A stretch of 64,000 bases of DNA. Origin: Anaerolineales bacterium. GTDB lineage: Bacteria; Chloroflexota; Anaerolineae; Anaerolineales; UBA4823. Positions within the stretch are counted from its first letter, which is position 1. Each line of letters begins with the position of its first letter. Positions 27,996-36,979 of this stretch are shown in pieces. The translations under genes were made by a program, and so were the position numbers. The stretch is from NCBI GenBank assembly GCA_020061105.1, contig JAGUYW010000027.1, positions 32,194-96,193 of the forward strand. Reading direction: 5' to 3'. Under the pieces are notes generated by a model that searched no databases, was not told the origin of the DNA, and saw only the letters and a program-made list of their open reading frames with translations.

Positions 27996-28001
27996 TATAA
28001 T
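27996..28001 (+). promoter_or_regulatory. -10 element candidate for the P-loop/DUF697 gene
   Basis: TATAAT lies 53 bases before the ATG at 28054. A weak TTTACC is present at 19 bp. Confidence 0.4.
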
Positions 28002-28053
28002 ATATCGCAGGAACAAACGGTGTAAGAATCCAAAACAAGGAATTTATATTCAT

Positions 28054-29220
28054 ATGGCAAAGGTTTCTACTCTTTCGAATACATTCAATACGATCAAGGA
28101 AGTCGACTTGCGCCCGCTACGACAGCAAGCACTCAATGGCGTGCGTATGAGCATCGTTGGCGCGCCTGGGTCTGGACGCTCGACGTTAGCTGCCCAACTG
28201 CGCCGCGACCCAGCCCGACCGGAGAACCAGACTGATAGCCCGGTGTTAATTCTCGACCTGGAGCAAGCGGCGCAGGCCTCCGGCGCCGATCTGATTATCC
28301 TGGTGGTCGATCATCGCAAACTTGATACGACGCTGGAGCAAGGCCTGGCACAGCAGTGGGCCAACGCCAACCAGCGCGTTCTTATCTTGCTGAATGAATT
28401 CGAAGAACCGCAAGGCAGTAAATCGATGATCGCCTGGTCGAATTGGAGCCGCCGGCGGGTGGTGCTCGGCTCGGTGTTGGATGAACATTTTCTGACGAAT
28501 CGTTTTGCGGGGGTGGTGATCGATTTGCTGCCCAACCATGTGCTTGGGCTGGGACGCGCTTTCCCGCTCTTTCGGGTCGCCGTAGCCCATTATTTAATCA
28601 ACGATACAAGCCTGTCGAATGCAGCCTATTCTATAAGCACTGGGTTGGCTGAAATTGTGCCGATTTTTGATATCCCGTTGAACGTTGCCGATATGGTCGT
28701 GCTTACCAAGACTCAGGCTTACCTGGTGTATAAACTCGGCCTGGCGTTTGGTTTTTCGACTCAATGGCAGGATTATGTGGCTGAGTTTAGCAGTGTGCTG
28801 GGCGCCGGCTTCCTTTGGCGGCAAATTGCTCGCAGCCTGGTGGGTTTGATCCCGGTATACGGAATTATCCCCAAAGTGGCTGTGGCATATTCCGGCACCT
28901 ATGTGGTTGGGCACGCTGTATTGCAGTGGTACATAACCGGACGGCATATCTCGACCCGCCAGATGCGCGAATTATATCGCCAGGCCTTCCTGCGCGGCAA
29001 GGCTGTTGGCGCCAGACTGCTCGAAAAAGTGCCACGGCCGCATTTACCGAAGGTGAAGCTGCCGCGTCTGCCCAGGCGCGCCGCTCAGAAAGATGCGCTG
29101 CCGGCATTGCCTTCACAGAGCGCGGCCATTAAAGCCTGCCCGCAGTGCGCCAAAGAAAGCGCCGCGGATGCCGCCTTTTGCCAGTACTGCGCCCATCCAA
29201 TGGATAGTCCAGAAAGTTAA
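28054..29220 (+). CDS. P-loop/DUF697 membrane protein with zinc-ribbon tail
   Basis: A 388-aa protein. A short GTPase-like segment begins 'RMSIVGAPGSGRSTLAAQL' (Walker A near residues 33-42), but the domain is shrunken: I see 'LIILVVDHRK' yet no clear NKxD. Residues about 190-310 contain hydrophobic helices of the DUF697 type ('SLVGLIPVYGIIPKVAVAYS' fits the family glycine-rich pattern). After a basic linker, a zinc ribbon closes the protein ('CPQCAKESAADAAFCQYC'). The ORF track starts at 27967, but AAGGAA precedes the ATG at 28054. It ends four bases from the convergent kinase gene. Role unknown. Confidence 0.8.
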   Translation: MAKVSTLSNTFNTIKEVDLRPLRQQALNGVRMSIVGAPGSGRSTLAAQLRRDPARPENQTDSPVLILDLEQAAQASGADLIILVVDHRKLDTTLEQGLAQQWANANQRVLILLNEFEEPQGSKSMIAWSNWSRRRVVLGSVLDEHFLTNRFAGVVIDLLPNHVLGLGRAFPLFRVAVAHYLINDTSLSNAAYSISTGLAEIVPIFDIPLNVADMVVLTKTQAYLVYKLGLAFGFSTQWQDYVAEFSSVLGAGFLWRQIARSLVGLIPVYGIIPKVAVAYSGTYVVGHAVLQWYITGRHISTRQMRELYRQAFLRGKAVGARLLEKVPRPHLPKVKLPRLPRRAAQKDALPALPSQSAAIKACPQCAKESAADAAFCQYCAHPMDSPES

Positions 29221-29224
29221 TCGA

Positions 29225-31450
29225 TCAAGCCTTTTTGGAAAACAGCGCCAGGCTGGCCCCCAAAAGCAACCCGCTGGCAGTTCCCACCAGCGCGCCAAAC
29301 GGATCGTACACGGCGTTCTTTTGCAACTCCAGGTTCAGCCAGTCGAACAAGCGGGCGGCCATCAGACCGGCTGCAGCGCCCGAGACTGCTCCAAAGCCAA
29401 ATCCAAAGATGGCGCCTTCTTGTAAGCCTAGCCGGCCACGTAAGGGGCTGATACCACCCAACGCACCCAGCAGCGCCAGGAAGAACATTTGGCTGACCCC
29501 ACCCAACAATGCGCCCACCAGGAGCGGTTGAAGGCTTCCTTGTAATGGATAAAGCAGCTTTCCCAAAGCGCTGCCCAAGATCATGCCCATAAAACCGCCA
29601 TAGGTCCCCACAAGGCTGGTAAAGCTCAACGGCGGCGCCCAGAACTTCAAGAAGCTTTTCCAGGGGGAAACGTGGAGGCGAAGAATCAACATTTTGACCT
29701 GCTCCCAATCGCCAGCTTTGGCTGCCACCTGGATTGAAGCCTGGTGTTCTCCATAGGACAAGTCGCCTACTGATAGGTCGACCTGCGCAGGACATGCCGA
29801 GCCTGGCGAACAGCCGAAGTGAGGCGGGCGTGCGATTGCCCAGGGACGGTCGCTGGAGATGCGACCCTCGAAAAAGCTGCCCCCAAGATTATTGACTTGA
29901 AATGCATCCCGCAACATCGCTCCCCTGGCGACTTTCCCAAAATCCAATTCCAGGGTATCGATGGCTAATTCCGGTTCAGGGACAATGAATTTGATGGCGA
30001 TTTGTAGCTTACCGGCTGTTCCGGCATCCAGATTCAGGTAGTAGGTCTGGGTTTGTGGTGAGGGCGTCAGGTTGGAGGTATCGATTCTTAGTTTTAAGGA
30101 GCAGCGCTCGTGAAAGATGAATTCTTTTGGAGTCAGCTTTAGACACGGAGCGGTTTTTACACAGATACCGTGTAAACAACCGCTGCCCTGGTTGCTTAAG
30201 GAGATGTCAAGCCGGCGAAAGGATCGCCATGGGATCATGCCGGCGTCAATGACAGTCTGGTTGGTGTGCAAACTCGGGGCAGGAAAGCGCGGGTCAAGCT
30301 GGCGCAGCACTGCATCCAGGGCTAGATGGGGGTTGGATTGCCGGGCTTTGGTATCGCGGATTGTTTTTGCATAATGGTTCTGGTGGTTTTTGCGAAACCA
30401 GTCTTCCCAATCGCCGTCTTTGAGATACTCGAGCGCTTCCTGCCAATGTTGGTCAGCCATGGCTGCCAGGCTGGCGGGTTGCAGCGACCGGGCGCCATTT
30501 TGCCAGCGGAAAGCCGCCATTCCCGCAGGCGGCGGCTGCAACAAATCGGCAAACTCTGCGGCGGTGGGACGCCGCCGGACATCGATTGTGAGCGCCTTCT
30601 GCAACGCCGCAGCGATATCAGATGGCAGGCGATTTATTTTTGGAAATGGATCTGGAGGTTCTGGCGGCTGTTGATCGGTTAGAAGATGGTAGAGAGTCGC
30701 CGCCAGGGCGTAAACATCTGAGCGGTGCTCGGCTTGACCGGCGATCTGCTCTGGCGCAGCGTAGCCAAGCGTACCATAGATACTGGTTTTGCCTTTAGCG
30801 GCGCGTCCTGCTGGCGGCGCCATCCCGGCGGCTTTCACCGTTCCGAAATCCACCAGCCAGATATTGCCCGACTCGTCCAGGATTAAATTAGCCGGTTTGA
30901 TATCCATGTGGACAATATTCTTGCCGGCTAAGACTTGCAGAATCCGGCAAATTTCAATTCCCCACTGGCGTACCTGCTCAGGCGAGTAGGGCTGCCCAGG
31001 GATAAGCTTGCCATTGGGATCCAGGTGTGTCAGGCCGCTCTCCAGGTTTTTCCCCTCGATAAATTGCATCACGATATAAAATCGACCGGCCTGGCTGAAA
31101 TATTCATAGATTTGGGGAATTCCCGCCACACTCAAGGAGGCAAGGGTGGCAGCTTCGATTTCGAAGCGACGTTGGGCGCGCTCTTTTTCGCCTGGCTTGC
31201 CAGGGTCATAATAATCGAGCATTTCTTTGATGACCACGGGGTGCGGGCGGTTGGCAATTGTACGGTGAGCCAGGTACAAAGCGCCCATGCCGCCCTGGCC
31301 CAGGCTGCGTTGAATGGTATAGGTGTATCCGCCCTTCAGGGTAGCTCCCGGCCTGATCTGGCCGGATGGCGCGCTGATCAAGGGCGTACCGCATTTGACG
31401 CAGTGTTTAGCCTGGGGTTGGTTAATGGCCTGGCATTGCGGGCATCGCAT
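29225..31450 (-). CDS. Zinc-ribbon Ser/Thr protein kinase with Ig-like and membrane domains
   Basis: Hanks-type kinase, about 741 aa. N-terminal zinc ribbon ('CPQCQAINQPQAKHCVKCG'), kinase domain about 40-300 with 'LGQGGMGALYLA', 'VVIKEM' (catalytic Lys), 'HMDIKPANLIL' (catalytic Asp) and 'VDFGTVKA' (DFG). From about 385 to 590, beta-rich sequence resembles ASPM/HYDIN-type Ig folds ('LELDFGKVARGAMLRDAFQV'). The C-terminal 130 residues are glycine-rich hydrophobic helices. The preferred start is the second ATG (31450) since AGGGG abuts the first. It lies 10 bp after the kinase-FGE gene, in one operon. Confidence 0.9.
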   Translation of the reverse strand: MRCPQCQAINQPQAKHCVKCGTPLISAPSGQIRPGATLKGGYTYTIQRSLGQGGMGALYLAHRTIANRPHPVVIKEMLDYYDPGKPGEKERAQRRFEIEAATLASLSVAGIPQIYEYFSQAGRFYIVMQFIEGKNLESGLTHLDPNGKLIPGQPYSPEQVRQWGIEICRILQVLAGKNIVHMDIKPANLILDESGNIWLVDFGTVKAAGMAPPAGRAAKGKTSIYGTLGYAAPEQIAGQAEHRSDVYALAATLYHLLTDQQPPEPPDPFPKINRLPSDIAAALQKALTIDVRRRPTAAEFADLLQPPPAGMAAFRWQNGARSLQPASLAAMADQHWQEALEYLKDGDWEDWFRKNHQNHYAKTIRDTKARQSNPHLALDAVLRQLDPRFPAPSLHTNQTVIDAGMIPWRSFRRLDISLSNQGSGCLHGICVKTAPCLKLTPKEFIFHERCSLKLRIDTSNLTPSPQTQTYYLNLDAGTAGKLQIAIKFIVPEPELAIDTLELDFGKVARGAMLRDAFQVNNLGGSFFEGRISSDRPWAIARPPHFGCSPGSACPAQVDLSVGDLSYGEHQASIQVAAKAGDWEQVKMLILRLHVSPWKSFLKFWAPPLSFTSLVGTYGGFMGMILGSALGKLLYPLQGSLQPLLVGALLGGVSQMFFLALLGALGGISPLRGRLGLQEGAIFGFGFGAVSGAAAGLMAARLFDWLNLELQKNAVYDPFGALVGTASGLLLGASLALFSKKA

Positions 31451-31460
31451 TGCCATTCCC

Positions 31461-33020
31461 CTACGGATTGGCCGAGCGGGCGCAGCGAAAGCCCAGATCG
31501 TCGCGTTCGTCTGCCAGGGTCAGCCAGTCGCGGTGCACGGCGCGAACGGTCAGGCGGCTATAAACCCGCCACGAACCGCCCCGCAGGACATGCATAAATG
31601 GGCCTTGATATTCGCTGGCGGTCCACTCCCAAACATTGCCACACATATCCCACACCCCGTAGGGGCTGGCGCCTTGTGGATATTTATCCACTGGCGTGGT
31701 TGCGCCGATCCCGGATTCCCAGTTGTTACAATATTTACCATCTTGCCAATCCTCGCCCCAGGGGTAGGTGCGCCCATCTTCTCCGCGGGCAGCTTTTTCC
31801 CACTCTTCTTCGCTGGGCAGGTGGCAGCCCAACCAGCGGCAGAAGGACAGGGCATCGTGCAGACTGACCCCCACGACGGGGTTATTAGGCTTACCACCCG
31901 GGTATTGGCGTCCTTTCCAATGGACGGGCGGGGGGTGCTGGGGATAAGCCTCTAGAAAGAGCCGGTATTGCGTGTTCGTAACCGGGTACTTGGCGATTTG
32001 GAACTCGGGCAAATGGATGACCTGTGCTTCTTCGCCAAAGGTAAATTTGCCAGCAGGAATGGTCACCCAATCCATTTGGGCAGCCAGGCGGCGCGAAGTT
32101 GGTGAAGGCGAGCGGCGCCCCTGGGCTGCCCCGCCTGCCGACGAGTTGGTATATTCAGAAGATAGTAATTCTGGCAGCAATGGCATGGGAGGCACGGCCT
32201 GGCGGGGGAGGGTGGCGTCTTTTTGGCGCAAACCCATGCGAAACTCGCCAATATTTGCATAACGATCTTCAGACAGCACTTGCATGCCTTTCAAAATAGC
32301 GGTTTCCACATGCGGGCTGATCTGCGGGTTGATCTGGCGAGGCGGCGTTAAGGGCTCGCCCGTGACACGCGAGATGCTCTCGGGCGGTTTGCGATTGGTG
32401 AGTAAAGTGTAAACAGTGGCTGCAAGGGCGTAAATGTCGGTGGGCAAGTTGGTCTTTTCATGCCCATATTGTTCGACTGGCGAATAGCCGGGTGTTACGG
32501 CGCGTGCTCCGATGGTGGTACGCGTATCGGGGTCATACGCCTTGGCAATTCCAAAATCGACCAGAATGGCCAGCCCGTTCAAAGTGATCTTGATGTTGGC
32601 GGGCTTGATGTCTCGGTGGATAATGGGGGGTTTTTGTGAATGTAGATAGCTCAGCGCGTCGCAAATTTGATCGATCCAGGCCAGGGCTTGTTTCTCGGCT
32701 AACGGTTGTTCGATGCGATCTAAAATAGTTTGTAAATCATAGCCCTCAATGAAATCCATTACCAGGTACTGGCCCTGGGCAGGGATGGTGAAATAGTCGA
32801 TCACTCGCGGCAGGCTGGGGTGGCGCAAGTGTGCCAGCAGGCGCGCTTCACGCTCGAATTGGCGTTTTGCCTCTTCCCAGTAATCCAGGTTTTCCTTTAA
32901 GGCGCAGAAAGTGTTCAGGCTCAGATCCTCGGCGCGATATACCGCCCCAAAACCGCCTTGTCCCAGAGACTTAACGATGCGATAGCGCTGATTGATGATT
33001 TCGCCTGGTTTCAACGCCAT
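31461..33020 (-). CDS. Ser/Thr protein kinase fused to an FGE/SUMF-type domain
   Basis: A 519-aa two-domain protein. The Hanks-type kinase (about 10-270) is intact: 'LGQGGFGAVYRAED', 'ALKENLDYWEEAKRQFERE', 'HRDIKPANIKITL', 'VDFGIAKAYD' and 'GYSPVEQY'. After a Pro/Ser-rich linker (about 275-310) comes a formylglycine-generating-enzyme-like domain (about 312-515) with 'WVTIPAGKFTFGEE', 'WLGCHLPSEEEWEKAARG', 'GVWDMCGNVWEWTASEY' and 'RGGSWRVYSR'. Catalytic FGE needs a specific Cys pair, which I cannot confirm, so a binding role is likelier. No transmembrane helix, so probably cytoplasmic. Between PP2C and the second kinase in the same operon. Confidence 0.93.
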   Translation of the reverse strand: MALKPGEIINQRYRIVKSLGQGGFGAVYRAEDLSLNTFCALKENLDYWEEAKRQFEREARLLAHLRHPSLPRVIDYFTIPAQGQYLVMDFIEGYDLQTILDRIEQPLAEKQALAWIDQICDALSYLHSQKPPIIHRDIKPANIKITLNGLAILVDFGIAKAYDPDTRTTIGARAVTPGYSPVEQYGHEKTNLPTDIYALAATVYTLLTNRKPPESISRVTGEPLTPPRQINPQISPHVETAILKGMQVLSEDRYANIGEFRMGLRQKDATLPRQAVPPMPLLPELLSSEYTNSSAGGAAQGRRSPSPTSRRLAAQMDWVTIPAGKFTFGEEAQVIHLPEFQIAKYPVTNTQYRLFLEAYPQHPPPVHWKGRQYPGGKPNNPVVGVSLHDALSFCRWLGCHLPSEEEWEKAARGEDGRTYPWGEDWQDGKYCNNWESGIGATTPVDKYPQGASPYGVWDMCGNVWEWTASEYQGPFMHVLRGGSWRVYSRLTVRAVHRDWLTLADERDDLGFRCARSANP

Positions 33021-33051
33021 TTCAATACCTGGTCGCTCTCAAAGTGATAGC

Positions 33052-33891
33052 TTATTCGATTTTGGCAACCACCACGCCAATGTTATCCTCACCACCAAAC
33101 TCGTTGGCTGTTTCGATCAATGCTTTGCAACATTCAAGCGGGTCTGAATTGGACTCGATCAATTCAATCACACGTTCTTCACTGGCCGCCATCTCCCATA
33201 AGCCATCTGAACACAACAGTAAAGCGTCGCCTGGTTGGATAGTTTCGTAGAATATGTCTGGCTGAGCCAGTCCTTTCTGTCCTAAGAACCGGTAAATTAC
33301 ATTGCGCTGCGGGTGGTGGAAGATTTCCTCAGGCAGGATTTGGCCTTGCTCAACCAGATGGGCAACCAGAGAATGGTCTTTGCTGATTTGCTGTAAACGG
33401 TGGTTGCGCAGTAGGTAGGTGCGGCTGTCGCCAGCGTTGGCGACAATCATTTGATTTCCATAGATCACTGCCATGCTGACAGTGGAACCTGCGTTGCCGG
33501 CCTGTTCTGGCTTGCGCTGCGCATACTCGAAGACAACGTGATTGGCTTTTTGAATGGCATTGCGCACATAGCTTTCCAGGTCGAATTCCTCCAGGTCGGT
33601 TTTAGAGGCGGCATTCTCGCTTTGCGCCTGGTCTTCTTCACCATTCCGTAGAATCACCGTGGCGCGGGGATCTTTCGAAGCAAACAGATCGCTTAGCTCG
33701 CTTTTGATCGCTTCGACTGCCCAATAGCTGGCAAATTCTCCACCCAGGTGGCCCCCCATGCCATCGCACACTACAAGTAGACCCACAGGTGGAGCGTTGA
33801 GAGGGTGGAATACTTGCGCCCACACAGTATCCTCGTTCATATCGCGCACCAGGCCTACATCTGCCATCGCTGCCGCTGCCAGCTTAATCAT
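33052..33891 (-). CDS. PP2C-family Ser/Thr protein phosphatase
   Basis: PPM-type phosphatase, 279 aa, expected to reverse the neighbouring kinases. Metal-binding motifs are complete: 'VRDMNEDTVW', 'VVCDGMGGHLGGE', 'VANAGDSRTYLL', 'LLCSDGLWEMA' and 'GGEDNIGVVVAKI'. About 35 extra acidic residues ('RNGEEDQAQSENAASKTD') interrupt the region near 82-105. The first gene in the minus-strand operon PP2C, kinase-FGE, zinc-ribbon kinase; spacing to the next gene is 31 bp. The Shine-Dalgarno is AAGGAG. Confidence 0.95.
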   Translation of the reverse strand: MIKLAAAAMADVGLVRDMNEDTVWAQVFHPLNAPPVGLLVVCDGMGGHLGGEFASYWAVEAIKSELSDLFASKDPRATVILRNGEEDQAQSENAASKTDLEEFDLESYVRNAIQKANHVVFEYAQRKPEQAGNAGSTVSMAVIYGNQMIVANAGDSRTYLLRNHRLQQISKDHSLVAHLVEQGQILPEEIFHHPQRNVIYRFLGQKGLAQPDIFYETIQPGDALLLCSDGLWEMAASEERVIELIESNSDPLECCKALIETANEFGGEDNIGVVVAKIE

Positions 33892-33921
33892 CTTGGGTCT
33901 CCTTACTTTGGATTGCCCTTA

Positions 33922-33950
33922 AATCTACCTCAAACTCTTACAAAGAGCAA
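33922..33950 (-). promoter_or_regulatory. Promoter candidate of the PP2C-kinase operon
   Basis: On the minus strand TTGCTC (33950-33945), 17 bp, and TAGATT (33927-33922), about 31 bases before the PP2C ATG. Match is partial; an unrelated TTGACA lies further up without a -10. Confidence 0.4.
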
Positions 33951-33980
33951 GCGCTTTCAATCGACTTTGGTTTGTCAAGT

Positions 33981-34652
33981 CTACCCGGTTTCGAGAAACA
34001 TGGGCGTCATCTCGTCTGCGCCAAAAACCACTTCTTCTTTCCCGGTCAGTTTCTCGTGGATTTTTTCCGCAATCAAATCCAGGTGTTGGTGATTGGAAAC
34101 ATAGTTGAGCTGATCTGCCGGAACGGTCAACACCGGGCATAGGCTGAACCTGGCGATCCATTCTTCATATAGAGCATTCAGCTGCGCCAGGTACTCGGCT
34201 GAAATGGCTCTTTCGAAATCGCGCCCGCGCAGCTGGATGCGTTCTAACAGGGTGGGTACAGAGGCGCGCAGGTAAATTACCAGGTCGGGTGGGGGTAATA
34301 ACTCTGTCAGCACCTGGTAGAGTTCGCGGTAGGAGCGGTAATCGCGCTCTCCAACCAGGCCCTGCCGGTACAGATTGTGAGCAAAAATTTCGGCGTCTTC
34401 ATACACGCTGCGATCCTGAATTGCCGAAGTGGGGTGTCCGACCAGTTGGTGATGAATGCGTAGACGACGCGTCAGGAAGAATATTTGTGAGTGAAAAGCC
34501 CAGGCGCGCATATCCTGGTAGAAATCTGCCAGGTAAGGGTTTTCATCCACGGGTTCGAAAAAAGGTTGCCATCCAAGGCGCTGGCAAAGCAGAGTCACCA
34601 GGGTCGATTTTCCTACCCCAATATTGCCAGCAACTGCCACAAATCGTTTCAT
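33981..34652 (-). CDS. Deoxynucleoside kinase
   Basis: Phosphorylates deoxynucleosides in the salvage route (dNK/dGK/dCK family). 223 aa with P-loop 'VAGNIGVGKSTLV', 'FEPVDENPYLADFYQD', 'QDRSVYEDAEIFA' (the ERS-like motif, DRS here), 'PDLVIYLRASVPTLLERI' and the LID arginines in 'RGRDFERAI'. Substrate preference is not readable. Its ATG overlaps the stop of the PEP/pyruvate-binding gene (ATGA), so they form an operon. Confidence 0.93.
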   Translation of the reverse strand: MKRFVAVAGNIGVGKSTLVTLLCQRLGWQPFFEPVDENPYLADFYQDMRAWAFHSQIFFLTRRLRIHHQLVGHPTSAIQDRSVYEDAEIFAHNLYRQGLVGERDYRSYRELYQVLTELLPPPDLVIYLRASVPTLLERIQLRGRDFERAISAEYLAQLNALYEEWIARFSLCPVLTVPADQLNYVSNHQHLDLIAEKIHEKLTGKEEVVFGADEMTPMFLETG

Positions 34653-36970
34653 CGGTCACGCTCCAAAAAAGCAACCGAAAGTCCTTCATCAGCATCCATA
34701 ACTAATTCCAGATGATAGCTGGCGCGAAAATCGGCGACTTTGATCAACCGGATACACTGCCCATGGGTTTCGCCAGGCAAGAAGTCGGGCAGGTGGTCGG
34801 GTAGCTCGTAGAAGAAATCTCGCCGGAAGATCACACCGGGGTCATCCAGGTAGATTGCCAGGGGAAAAATGTTCGATTCGACCAGGTCCTGGAAAAAATG
34901 CGTCCCGAAAGATGCTTCTGGCGCCAAACCGATGCCTTGCCCGGTCAATTCAATCAGAGACCGGCTGTGGTAGATGTCGCCATAACCGATCTTGACGCCC
35001 AGGTCGGGGTTGGTGGTACCCCAGCGCCCAGGTCCCACGCAAATAAACCGTTCGGCTTTCAGCGCTGCATTCAGGCGCCCAATGGTTTGGCCCAACTCGG
35101 CCCGCGCCGTTTGGGTTGGCAAGGCGTGGTAACATTCGGGGGAGACAAAAAGAACATAACGGATTTGGGGGATACGACCTTCAGGCGCCATGCGCGGGGT
35201 TGAGAAAATAATATCTTCCTCGCGCAGATTCTTGGGCAGCCGCACATCGTCATCTTGCAGGTGGCTTTGCGGCCGGCACTGTAAGATGGTGATTTGTATG
35301 TCAGGCTGCGCTGTATCTGGATTGAGCACATAAGCGGTAAATTCCGTGTCCACTGGCGAAAGATAATGCTTTTCCAGAATTTGCAACATGGTGCTCATGC
35401 GACGCGCCAGGGGCGTGCGGCGCAGCATCTCTTCCATGGTAACCACTAATTTGTCCCGGTTGGCCTCGCTTAACATGATGCGCAAGGGTGTCAAATACCC
35501 GCCTTGATCGACTTCTACCAGATAGCGCAAGACCGGGTAGCTGGGGCGCATCAATTCGCTGGCTGAGATGGTCTTGAAAGCGTTCTCGTGCAAGTCGATG
35601 ACATCGAGTTCTTGTTGAGAGTAACGGCGGATGGCTTTGGTGGATGCTTCTGGATACAGTAGAGGGTGGCTGAGCGCCACCAGGCGCGGGTAGTCGCTGC
35701 CCACCCGATCGACCGCCCGTGTGCCCAACCCCCACACCAGGCGCATAAATCCATCCTGGCGGCGAATTTGCGGCGACCAGCGGTACATGTTACGACTGAA
35801 AGCCACGCCGGCGGCATGCGGTAAGAAATAACGTTCGTAACGCTCGCCTTCTACGATCTGAATTAAGATCGCCATGCGCTCATCGTAATCTTGCAAACCT
35901 TTGGCCCGGCGATACAGCAAGGCGTCTGGGTTCATGATGCTTGAATAGATGCGGATGATAGCTTTGGTGAAGTCGTTCAGATTCTCTTCGAGGGAGCCCT
36001 GGTTGGGACAGAAATGGCTCTCGTATTTGCCGGCGAATGAAGTGCCAAAGTTGTCTTCTAGCAGGCTGGAAGAGCGCACAATCAAAGGCTGGTTGCCAAT
36101 GCTGCGCAGCAAGGTGCGAAATTTATCCAGAATATCGGCTGGAAATAGCCCAGCCAAGAACTCCTCTTGCAGCTTGGGATATTCGGCGCGGATTTGTTCT
36201 TCGAGCTTGTATTTCTGGTCTGCCCAGTGCATCAGGCCGTTGAGCGCCATGAAGGTGTAGGTCAGGTCGGCGCCGATAAAATAGGACTCGGGCATATGCA
36301 AGCCGTTGCGGATTTCATCATCGCCCATCTCGGTCAAGATGCGATAAGCCAGCAGCATTCCAGCAGCCTTACCACCGATTTTGCCCTGCCCAATTTTACG
36401 GGTGCGAATCTGGTTCAGATCATCGATGGTGAACCATTGTTTGGCGATGTTGACATAAGCCAACTGGTCGCTGATCATGGTGCGAATCAACACCACTTTG
36501 ATCTCTTGCAGGCGCGCCATTTGTTGTCGACGCTGGTTTTCAGGCAGTTTGTCGATCGCCAGGGCCTGTTCGAAAAGCATTGCCTGCGGGGCAAGTTCGG
36601 GATTGAAACTAATCTGATCTGTGATCGATTCGGCTCCACGCTCTTGCAAGACCTGGCGGACAATTTGCTCGAACAAGTCGAAGGGTAAATTATAGCCAAA
36701 ATAGAAATCGGTCAGGTGTTCACGAACCCGTGTCAGGCGCAAATCCCAGACATCGGCTGGTTCTTCCATAAATGGATCGTGCAATCCCTCCAGGGCCTGG
36801 GTATGAATGGCTTTTTCACGCGCTTCGGCTTCGAAAGCGGCTGGTTTGGTGATGCCGCGCTCAAATAATTCGCGCCGCATGCGCTTGCGAATGGGTGCGC
36901 TCAGGATTGGATACTGAGCTAATGAAAGGTAAATCGCCAGGGTGCGATCAGAAGAAGCAGCCGGAAACAT
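34649..36970 (-). CDS. PEP/pyruvate-binding domain protein (PPDK N-domain-like)
   Basis: A 773-aa protein with the ATP-grasp-like N-terminal domain of PEP synthase/PPDK: 'GQGKIGGKAAGMLLAYRI' and 'LIVRSSSLLEDNFGTSFAGK' (the nucleotide-binding loop), then 'VGSDYPRLVALSHP'. I find neither the phosphohistidine swivel domain nor the PEP/TIM-barrel domain, so it is not a full pyruvate phosphate dikinase. The first 200 residues and last 180 have no family I can name. The ORF track starts within dnaN; I place the start at 36970 ('MFPAASSDRTLAI'), after the terminator. Function unknown; likely an ATP-dependent phosphotransferase. Confidence 0.82.
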   Translation of the reverse strand: MFPAASSDRTLAIYLSLAQYPILSAPIRKRMRRELFERGITKPAAFEAEAREKAIHTQALEGLHDPFMEEPADVWDLRLTRVREHLTDFYFGYNLPFDLFEQIVRQVLQERGAESITDQISFNPELAPQAMLFEQALAIDKLPENQRRQQMARLQEIKVVLIRTMISDQLAYVNIAKQWFTIDDLNQIRTRKIGQGKIGGKAAGMLLAYRILTEMGDDEIRNGLHMPESYFIGADLTYTFMALNGLMHWADQKYKLEEQIRAEYPKLQEEFLAGLFPADILDKFRTLLRSIGNQPLIVRSSSLLEDNFGTSFAGKYESHFCPNQGSLEENLNDFTKAIIRIYSSIMNPDALLYRRAKGLQDYDERMAILIQIVEGERYERYFLPHAAGVAFSRNMYRWSPQIRRQDGFMRLVWGLGTRAVDRVGSDYPRLVALSHPLLYPEASTKAIRRYSQQELDVIDLHENAFKTISASELMRPSYPVLRYLVEVDQGGYLTPLRIMLSEANRDKLVVTMEEMLRRTPLARRMSTMLQILEKHYLSPVDTEFTAYVLNPDTAQPDIQITILQCRPQSHLQDDDVRLPKNLREEDIIFSTPRMAPEGRIPQIRYVLFVSPECYHALPTQTARAELGQTIGRLNAALKAERFICVGPGRWGTTNPDLGVKIGYGDIYHSRSLIELTGQGIGLAPEASFGTHFFQDLVESNIFPLAIYLDDPGVIFRRDFFYELPDHLPDFLPGETHGQCIRLIKVADFRASYHLELVMDADEGLSVAFLERDR

Positions 36971-36979
36971 TTTTCTCTC

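Noticed and set aside
31323-31955. 210-aa plus-strand ORF across the kinase-FGE gene
   Set aside because: Antisense to intact kinase and FGE motifs; hydrophobic low-complexity product.
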